Shown here one piece after another: positions 33,761-38,860 of a DNA stretch of 38,860 nucleotides. The translations under genes were made by a program, and so were the position numbers. Every line of letters begins with the position of its first letter. Positions within the stretch are counted from its first letter, which is position 1. The stretch spans positions 1 to 38,860 of the forward strand of contig DUBL01000039.1 of assembly GCA_012960345.1 (NCBI GenBank), given 5' to 3'. Under the pieces are notes generated by a model. The model searched no databases and was not told the origin of the DNA. It worked only from the letters and a program-made list of their open reading frames with translations. Source of the DNA: Gammaproteobacteria bacterium (GTDB lineage: Bacteria; Pseudomonadota; Gammaproteobacteria; Arenicellales; UBA868).

Positions 33761-34001
33761 ATTGTTGTTCCTTTCATAAGATGCCAATCACGTTAATGAT
33801 CGTGTGTCAGTGAAAATAACCGATCCTGCTGAATTAATCACTTCCAGAAAAGTAATCCCCCAGTGCGACAAGATTCTCGCATTTCAGCACTTCGGCCACC
33901 GAGACATCTGTTTTGAGGGATCCGCCGACCGCTCGCTAATGAAATAGCGGGACATAGGCACCGGACAGAGATGTGGGGACCAACCGACTGGTCGAAAGAT
34001 C

Positions 34002-35219
34002 TCATGCCGCACGCGGCGTCGAAGGCAACATCCATACCAGAACGTTGGCGATCAAGATCGTCAGTGCCAGAAGATAAAACACATTGATCAACCCGTAGTG
34101 ATCTGCCACCAGACCGCCGAGCGGTGGGACGACGGCGGTGAGCAGCGCCTGGGTGCCGAACAAAACGCTGGTTGCACTGCCGGCAACATCCGGGGGCGCA
34201 AGATCCATCAGCCAACTGTGGATCACCGGGCGTACCGCAAAAAGGGCAAAACCAAGCACGGCCACTGCACTGACGAGAAGCAATTCATTCGGCACTACCG
34301 TGATCAACACAATGACCACGGTAGATAGTGCAAGGCCTGCCAGTACAACCGGTCGCCGACCAATGCGGTCCGACCAGGCGCCGGCAATCGGCGCTGCCAC
34401 CAGGCCCCCCAACTGAAGCGCCATCATCACAACACCCATCCACAGTGGCCCCAGATCAAGCTCGTGTACCAGATAGAGCGGCAGGAAGACGTAGAGACCG
34501 TTCTGACCAATACTGCGAAACCCGGCCATCAGCGCCAGGCCCAGTATCGCCCGGTCGCGCAACATGCGCTTCACACTGGACAGGTACTCAGATAACGGCA
34601 TTGACCGACCGCTAGCCAAACGATCGACACGATCTCGTGGCAACAGTAACCAGAAGAGGATTGCGGTGATGACAAATATGGGCAGTGCGGCCAGCGACGC
34701 CGTCTGCTGCCAGGTGAGTACAACCAGCAGCGCACCAGCGACCAGCGGTGCCACTGTGTCCCCTAGATTGGCGCACAGCGCATGCACAGCCAGTGCGTAA
34801 CCCCGATTATTCGGATACATCGATGACAGGTAGGCAATCGCCGGAGGGTGCCATAGGTTGTTTGACGCGCCGATGAGTGCCACGAGTACCGCAATCGAAA
34901 GATAGTTAACGGACCATCGATAGGCCAGCAACGCCACGGCACCAATGATCAGCGAAGCGATCTGAAACACGATTCGACGTCCCGATAGATCCACCAACAG
35001 ACCACTACCGAAATTGGCAACCAAAGCGCTCAGGTGAAACACCGCGACTAACAAGCCCGTGTCCGCGTACGATAGCCCCAGGTCGCGACCCATAAACGGC
35101 AACAACAAGTAGAAAAATGCAGCGACCCAGTGCGTTGCCCCATGGCCTAAACCGACCAACAGCGCGGGTCCTTGTAACGACAGTGGAACTCCCGTCCAAC
35201 GTTCTATGGCCTGCAACAA
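34002..35219 (-). CDS. MFS transporter, fosmidomycin-resistance (Fsr)-like
   Basis: A 405-residue twelve-helix major facilitator protein. Segments such as LVGLGHGATHWVAAFFYLLL, ASNNLWHPPAIAYLSSMYPN, NRGYALAVHALCANLGDTVA, PLVAGALLVVLTW and IAGAWSDRIGRRPVVLAGL match the Fsr-like branch, whose founder exports the phosphonate antibiotic fosmidomycin in E. coli; most members are uncharacterised. The start is a TTG at 35219, preceded by AGGA at good spacing, with a second TTG directly after. It is divergent from the CoA-transferase gene over about 200 bases. Export of an acidic metabolite is plausible, but no substrate can be assigned and a link to the phosphonate gene in this window is only suggestive. 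Confidence 0.85.
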   Translation of the reverse strand: MLQAIERWTGVPLSLQGPALLVGLGHGATHWVAAFFYLLLPFMGRDLGLSYADTGLLVAVFHLSALVANFGSGLLVDLSGRRIVFQIASLIIGAVALLAYRWSVNYLSIAVLVALIGASNNLWHPPAIAYLSSMYPNNRGYALAVHALCANLGDTVAPLVAGALLVVLTWQQTASLAALPIFVITAILFWLLLPRDRVDRLASGRSMPLSEYLSSVKRMLRDRAILGLALMAGFRSIGQNGLYVFLPLYLVHELDLGPLWMGVVMMALQLGGLVAAPIAGAWSDRIGRRPVVLAGLALSTVVIVLITVVPNELLLVSAVAVLGFALFAVRPVIHSWLMDLAPPDVAGSATSVLFGTQALLTAVVPPLGGLVADHYGLINVFYLLALTILIANVLVWMLPSTPRAA

Positions 35220-35426
35220 TGAAATGTCCTATCTGTGAGACTTAACCACCAACGGAGCACCATAATCGAGCCCCATGATCACCACAAGCACTAACACCGG
35301 TTACGTATCGATGCGCAGAAGGCACACAATGGTGCACAATCACCCTGTAACGATTGTTAACCGGACCTTCAGCATCGACCAGGATCAATCATCAATCAGA
35401 AACCCCTGTCAGTTCGCGGTATTAAT

Positions 35427-36614
35427 ATGAACACCACTGCACTTCCCCTTTCCCGATTTACGGTTCTTGACCTAACCCGAGTTCGAGCAGGGCCTACGGC
35501 CGTTCGGCAACTGGCTGACTGGGGTGCCAATGTGATTAAGATCGAATCACCCGCCCATATAGACTCCGAGCGCGGCATGGGCGGTGCGCGTCACGGACCA
35601 GACTTTCAGAATCTTCACCGCAACAAACGCAGCATGACGCTTAACCTCAAGGATCCCGAAGGTCACGCGGTCTTCATGCGCATGGTCGACGACGCAGACG
35701 TTGTGGTCGAGAATTATCGACCTGACGTAAAAAACCGACTCGGCATCAACTACGCTGCACTGTCGGCACGCAATCCGAAAATTGTTCTCGGAAGCGTATC
35801 CGGCTTCGGACAGGACGGTCCCTACGTTGATCGACCAGGCTTTGATCAGATCGCGCAGGGTATGGGGGGATTAATGTCCATCACCGGCCTGCCGGGGCAG
35901 GGTCCAGTCCGCGTCGGTGTGCCGATTGCGGATCTGTCGGCGGGACTGTATGCCGCTATCGGCATTCTCATTGCATTACTGCAACGCGAAGAAACCGGGC
36001 TCGGCCAATGGGTTGGTTCGTCGCTCATTGAGGCGCAGATTGCAATGCTCGACTTCCAGGCGGCCCGTTGGTTGATGAAGGGTGAAGTGCCACCACAAGC
36101 CGGCAATTACCATCCCACCAGCACCCCGACCGGAGTCTTTCCTACCGCCGATGGCCACATCAATGTGGCGAGCGCGGGTGCTGCCATGTGGGATCGCTTG
36201 TGCACGGAACTGCAGGCTGAAGACTTGCGGGAGCATCCCGATTACTCCAGTGAGGCCGGCCGCTCGCAACACCGTGAGGCGCTGCACGAAGCACTAAATC
36301 AGTATTTCTCCACCCGCACGAGTAATGAATGGATCGAAGCCCTCAACAACGCCGGCGTTCCCTGCGGCCCGATTAACCAGATCGACCAAGTGTTTGCCGA
36401 TGAGCAGGTAAAACATCTGGGCATGGCAAAACCCATATCGCATCCGGTCCTGGGCGATACACACGTAGTGAATAACGCAGTGAAGATGAGTTCTGTATCA
36501 GACATGGAATATCACCCAACGCCAGAGCGAGGGGAGCACACTGCGCAAATCTTGAAAGAATTCGGTTACACCGACCAAGAAATTCAGACACTCGTAAACA
36601 ACAAGGTTACCTGA
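35427..36614 (+). CDS. Family III (CaiB/BaiF-type) CoA-transferase
   Basis: A 395-residue CoA-transferase of the interlocked-dimer family III that moves CoA between carboxylic acids. The N-terminal LDLTRVRAGPTAVRQLADWG and VIKIESP, then NLHRNKRSMTLNLKDPEG, VVVENYRPDV, GSVSGFGQDGPYVDRPGFDQ and PTGVFPTADGHINVA are family blocks; the catalytic aspartate is D140 in PGFDQIAQG. The ATG has a weak ribosome site. It is convergent with a crotonase-family gene 23 bases downstream, so both may serve one acyl-CoA pathway while being transcribed separately. Possible donors include succinyl-CoA or a product of the SucCD-like ligase, though that gene is 11 kb away. Substrate unknown. Confidence 0.92.
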   Translation: MNTTALPLSRFTVLDLTRVRAGPTAVRQLADWGANVIKIESPAHIDSERGMGGARHGPDFQNLHRNKRSMTLNLKDPEGHAVFMRMVDDADVVVENYRPDVKNRLGINYAALSARNPKIVLGSVSGFGQDGPYVDRPGFDQIAQGMGGLMSITGLPGQGPVRVGVPIADLSAGLYAAIGILIALLQREETGLGQWVGSSLIEAQIAMLDFQAARWLMKGEVPPQAGNYHPTSTPTGVFPTADGHINVASAGAAMWDRLCTELQAEDLREHPDYSSEAGRSQHREALHEALNQYFSTRTSNEWIEALNNAGVPCGPINQIDQVFADEQVKHLGMAKPISHPVLGDTHVVNNAVKMSSVSDMEYHPTPERGEHTAQILKEFGYTDQEIQTLVNNKVT

Positions 36615-36627
36615 TCTTTGAAAAATT

Positions 36628-36640
36628 TAGGCCCAGCCTA
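36628..36640 (-). terminator. Short hairpin with T-run after the crotonase gene
   Basis: On the minus strand the arms TAGGC and GCCTA (36636-36640 and 36628-36632) flank a three-base loop, and AATTTTTC follows directly. The hairpin begins at the stop codon of the enoyl-CoA hydratase-like gene. The stem is only five base pairs, so an intrinsic terminator is possible but weak. Confidence 0.35.
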
Positions 36641-37432
36641 GCGACCTCGAAACTCGGGTTTTCTTTTTTCCATAAAAGCCTTGCGGCCTTCCTGGTAGTC
36701 CTCACTAGCAAAGCAGGCCGCGATTAATCGTTCTACCTGCGCAATGTCCCGCGCTGCGGGATCTTTGAGTGCCTGATTCACTGTCTCTTTGACTGAACGC
36801 ACAGTCAAAGGTGCGTTGGCCGCAATCCGCGCCGCGTAATCACTGACAAACGCCTGCAGCTCCGACTGGGGCATCACCCGGTTCACTAATCCCATCTGCT
36901 GCGCCTCGGTGGCATCGAACAGCCGCCCCGTGTATAGGATCTCGCGAGTAAATGTCGGACCAATCAACTGCACCAGTGCGTGTACATCTTCCCAACGGTA
37001 CGCTAGCCCGAGTTTCGCCGCCGGAATTCCGAAACGACTGTCGTCAGAGGCAATACGCATATCGAAATGCGTTGCAAGACTCATCCCGCCACCGACACAG
37101 AAACCCTGAACCATCGCGATGGTCGGTTTACCGAGCCGATCCACGGCTTCAAGCGCCTTTCTAACCGTCGCGTTGTAATCGTCCGTTGCTGCTTTGTCTG
37201 AACGTTTCTCAGCAAACTGTGAAATATCGGCCCCCGCTGAGAACGCTTTGTCGCCTGCGCCGCTGATCACCACCACGCGTATGGAATCATCGCCGGCGTA
37301 ATCATCAGCCGTCACCGCAATGCCTTGCCACATTTCATAGGCGATCGCGTTGCGCTTCTCAGGCTGATTGAGAATGATGTGGCCAACGCCGTCGGCCTTT
37401 GACGTGATCAGTTTACTGGTGACAGCTTTCAT
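36638..37432 (-). CDS. Enoyl-CoA hydratase/isomerase (crotonase) family protein
   Basis: A 264-residue crotonase-fold protein acting on an acyl-CoA. The oxyanion-hole regions are FSAGADISQF (residues 64-73) and GFCVGGGMSLATHFDM (110-125). The first catalytic glutamate of true hydratases is replaced by alanine (A138 in RFGIPAAKLGL), while an acidic residue remains at the second position (E148 in YRWEDV), as in a sizeable side branch of the family, so hydration is uncertain and isomerisation or hydrolysis is possible. AAGGA seven bases before the ATG at 37432 favours this start over the ATG at 37456. An extended -10 promoter lies about 90 bases upstream. It is convergent with the CoA-transferase gene. 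Confidence 0.88.
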   Translation of the reverse strand: MKAVTSKLITSKADGVGHIILNQPEKRNAIAYEMWQGIAVTADDYAGDDSIRVVVISGAGDKAFSAGADISQFAEKRSDKAATDDYNATVRKALEAVDRLGKPTIAMVQGFCVGGGMSLATHFDMRIASDDSRFGIPAAKLGLAYRWEDVHALVQLIGPTFTREILYTGRLFDATEAQQMGLVNRVMPQSELQAFVSDYAARIAANAPLTVRSVKETVNQALKDPAARDIAQVERLIAACFASEDYQEGRKAFMEKRKPEFRGR

Positions 37433-37768
37433 CGGAGCATCCTTCAAGTCAAACATCTGAGGTTCATAGTGCGGCCAATAGACGGGACTTTCTCAAGTTC
37501 CCGATTGAAACGCAAAAGCTAATTATATCAGCGCTAGGCACCCCGCTTTGCCGTGAGTGATGCGTACTCACACACGATGAGCCTATGCGTAGCTTTCCCG
37601 CCTGTCAAAGCATCGCCTATGCATATTGATCTGATCAATGCCATGGCGCTAGTTGGTCAGTGCGTCGATCTTGAATTAGCCGCTGGAGTACAGATCGGTG
37701 GTCAGCAACGGACCGAACCTAAGACCGCGCTGCACGCGTTTAATTTAGACATAACGCTTGCAGTGACT
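37433..37768. other. Intergenic stretch without a convincing gene
   Basis: This stretch separates two minus-strand genes. It contains the extended -10 promoter described at 37522-37530. A 75-codon plus-strand frame from a GTG at 37553 overlaps the end of the TIM-barrel gene; it has no ribosome site and no recognisable motif, so I do not call it. No repeats or strong hairpins were seen here. Confidence 0.6.
37522..37530 (-). promoter_or_regulatory. Extended -10 promoter for the crotonase gene
   Basis: Read on the minus strand the sequence is TGATATAAT, a consensus TATAAT hexamer (37522-37527) with the TGN extension. No good -35 hexamer sits at 17 bases, which fits an extended -10 promoter. 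Transcription would start near 37515, leaving a leader of about 80 bases before the ATG at 37432. Confidence 0.5.
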
Positions 37769-38608
37769 TCATTGGGCTGATAGCACACCTGCCGCCTTCG
37801 CTTCAGCAACCAGATAATCTCTGCCACGGATCATGTCATCCAGCGTTCCAAACCCATTGGTGTAGTGGCCTGTATACCCCAAACCTTCCAAACGCAAAAA
37901 CAAAGCCCGAAAATCGATACTGCCTTGCCCGGGAAACATGTGATGTTCTTTATCTCCTAAATTATCGGCGACACGAACCTCGCGCATGCGTTCGATTCCA
38001 AAAGCATCGATAAATCCGTCAATCCCCTCTGGCACCAATGTCGCGTGGTTAATCGTAAAGGTCCAATGCAAATTGGGCGACTTCAGACGGTCGAAATAGA
38101 ACGCACACTCATCCGGCGTGTACCCCAGATAATTGACTTCGGCATCTGCTGGTTCACGGTTCATGTTTTCCAACAACAGATGCACACCTTTGTCCTCAGC
38201 ATAAACACAGGCCCGTTGAAGACGTTCAAGGCTCGCTTGTTTGCGTTGCTCATAGTCCGCGGTGAAATGGAATCCGGCATGAACGACGATCCATTCGGCA
38301 TCAAGCCGAGTCGCCATGTCAATGTAGGCCCGTAGATACTCGTCTGCGGCTTGGCGAAAGAAATTGCTGTACTCAGCCATGTTCACCCCGGAAAGCGTAT
38401 GCAGCCCGAGATGAATGTCATGATCTTGGCACATCCCCTTCACCGTTTCGCAACGTGCTTCGTCAAAGTGCTCTATGGCATTGGCACCACTATCAAGCTG
38501 AATATCGATATAGAAGACTTCATTAACGGCGGCCCATGCCAGAGCGTCTTCCAACTTGGCTCTTCGGCCGACATCAACACCAATACGCTTTTTCAGATTG
38601 GATTGCAT
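37769..38608 (-). CDS. Sugar phosphate isomerase/epimerase-like TIM-barrel protein
   Basis: A 279-residue protein of the xylose-isomerase-like (AP endonuclease 2) TIM-barrel superfamily. Metal-site candidates are E in LLLENMNREPAD, H in WIVVHAGFHF and the acidic turn FPGQGSIDFRALF near the C-terminus. The usual DxxH strand motif appears as WTFTINHATLVPEGIDGF, with Thr in place of the aspartate, so the metal site may be altered. The start at the ATG 38608 is preceded by GGAAG and gives a typical basic N-terminus (MQSNLKKRIGVDVGRRAK); the frame extends 18 codons further upstream without family similarity. It may isomerise or epimerise a keto-sugar or act on an inositol-like compound. Function unassigned. 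Confidence 0.82.
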   Translation of the reverse strand: MQSNLKKRIGVDVGRRAKLEDALAWAAVNEVFYIDIQLDSGANAIEHFDEARCETVKGMCQDHDIHLGLHTLSGVNMAEYSNFFRQAADEYLRAYIDMATRLDAEWIVVHAGFHFTADYEQRKQASLERLQRACVYAEDKGVHLLLENMNREPADAEVNYLGYTPDECAFYFDRLKSPNLHWTFTINHATLVPEGIDGFIDAFGIERMREVRVADNLGDKEHHMFPGQGSIDFRALFLRLEGLGYTGHYTNGFGTLDDMIRGRDYLVAEAKAAGVLSAQ

Positions 38609-38808
38609 AGTCACACTTCCGTCAGTACAAACTTCGTGGGCAGGCGGCGATCTCGCCGTCAATGTAGCGGGCAGTGTCGTCTCTTTGGGTCAATCTCAGC
38701 CTAAACCTAAACCTATCGAATTACCCCTACATGACTATGGTACGCTAACACTGTGGTTTGTCTTCTGAATTACTTTAATTACCAATGAGCATTATGAGAG
38801 GAACTATC

Positions 38809-38860
38809 ATGCATACCATTCAAGCGCGAAAACGTTTCGCGATTATAACGGCCCTTACCG
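38809..38860 (+). CDS. Start of a probable exported protein, truncated by the window edge
   Basis: Seventeen codons are visible from the ATG at 38809 (MHTIQARKRFAIITALT), preceded by GAGAGGAA at good spacing. A basic stretch followed by hydrophobic residues is the beginning of a typical signal peptide, so a periplasmic or membrane protein, for instance a solute-binding protein, is likely. The rest of the gene lies outside the window and no family can be named. Confidence 0.55.
   Translation, partial: MHTIQARKRFAIITALT

Noticed and set aside
37553-37780. 75-codon plus-strand frame in the gap before the TIM-barrel gene
   Set aside because: GTG start without a ribosome site, overlap with the end of the opposite gene, and no recognisable motif.
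38700-38714. CCTAAA-type short tandem resembling a telomere repeat
   Set aside because: Only about two and a half units; expected by chance and of no known meaning in bacteria.
1-38860. CRISPR arrays, insertion sequences, prophage genes, tRNA, rRNA, riboswitches
   Set aside because: Looked for and not seen: no regular repeats, transposase motifs, tRNA-like cloverleaf or recognisable aptamer.

Overview
The window looks like a moderately GC-rich bacterial chromosome, most likely Pseudomonadota and perhaps a marine-type gammaproteobacterium. That placement is an inference from protein style and gene content; no rRNA, tRNA or other phylogenetic marker is present. Coding density is high. I saw no insertion sequence, CRISPR array, phage gene, tRNA or rRNA.

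Region 1 (1-6923) is a coenzyme F420 island. It holds the 3' part of a fused CofG/CofH (FbiC), then cofE and cofD in a tight operon, followed by three luciferase-like (LLM) oxidoreductases and one split-barrel PPOX/FDOR protein that are candidate F420 users. No cofC is visible and CofE lacks the FbiB-type C-terminal reductase domain, so the chemistry of the F420 tail is open.

Region 2 (6978-21011) is a mosaic of small-molecule metabolism: an alkaline-phosphatase-superfamily hydrolase; a minus-strand run of ketopantoate-reductase-like protein, DMT permease, aldehyde dehydrogenase and zinc alcohol dehydrogenase; an old-yellow-enzyme/dienoyl-CoA-reductase-like protein that has lost most Fe-S ligands; a VOC protein coupled to a well-supported phosphonoacetate hydrolase (phnA); a PhyH-type dioxygenase; a zinc-free MDR reductase; a DUF1989 protein; and a second VOC protein with a second DMT permease.

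Region 3 (21138-32715) is all plus strand and reads like one catabolic and uptake locus. It has a small putative zinc protein, a CoA-acylating aldehyde dehydrogenase resembling sulfoacetaldehyde dehydrogenases, a SucC/SucD-like ADP-forming acyl-CoA synthetase pair, an isocitrate-lyase-family C-C lyase, a full Opp/Dpp-type ABC importer (D-F-A-B-C) and a D-2-hydroxyacid dehydrogenase. The dehydrogenase plus synthetase could oxidise an aldehyde to its acid with ATP formation, or run in reverse. The substrate cannot be read from sequence; C2 sulfonates or, more speculatively, C2 phosphonates are the best guesses.

Region 4 (32734-38860) holds an unknown helical protein, a GST, an Fsr-like MFS exporter, a family III CoA-transferase, a crotonase-fold protein with an extended -10 promoter, a TIM-barrel sugar-phosphate-isomerase-like protein, and the first codons of a probable exported protein.

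The common theme is redox and hydrolytic handling of unusual small organic molecules, including at least one phosphonate, with F420 as an extra low-potential hydride carrier. The most notable points are the F420 set, the acylating dehydrogenase/SucCD/lyase/Opp locus, the coupling of a VOC gene to phnA, the Fe-S-depleted reductase, and a DMT gene that appears to start at CTG.
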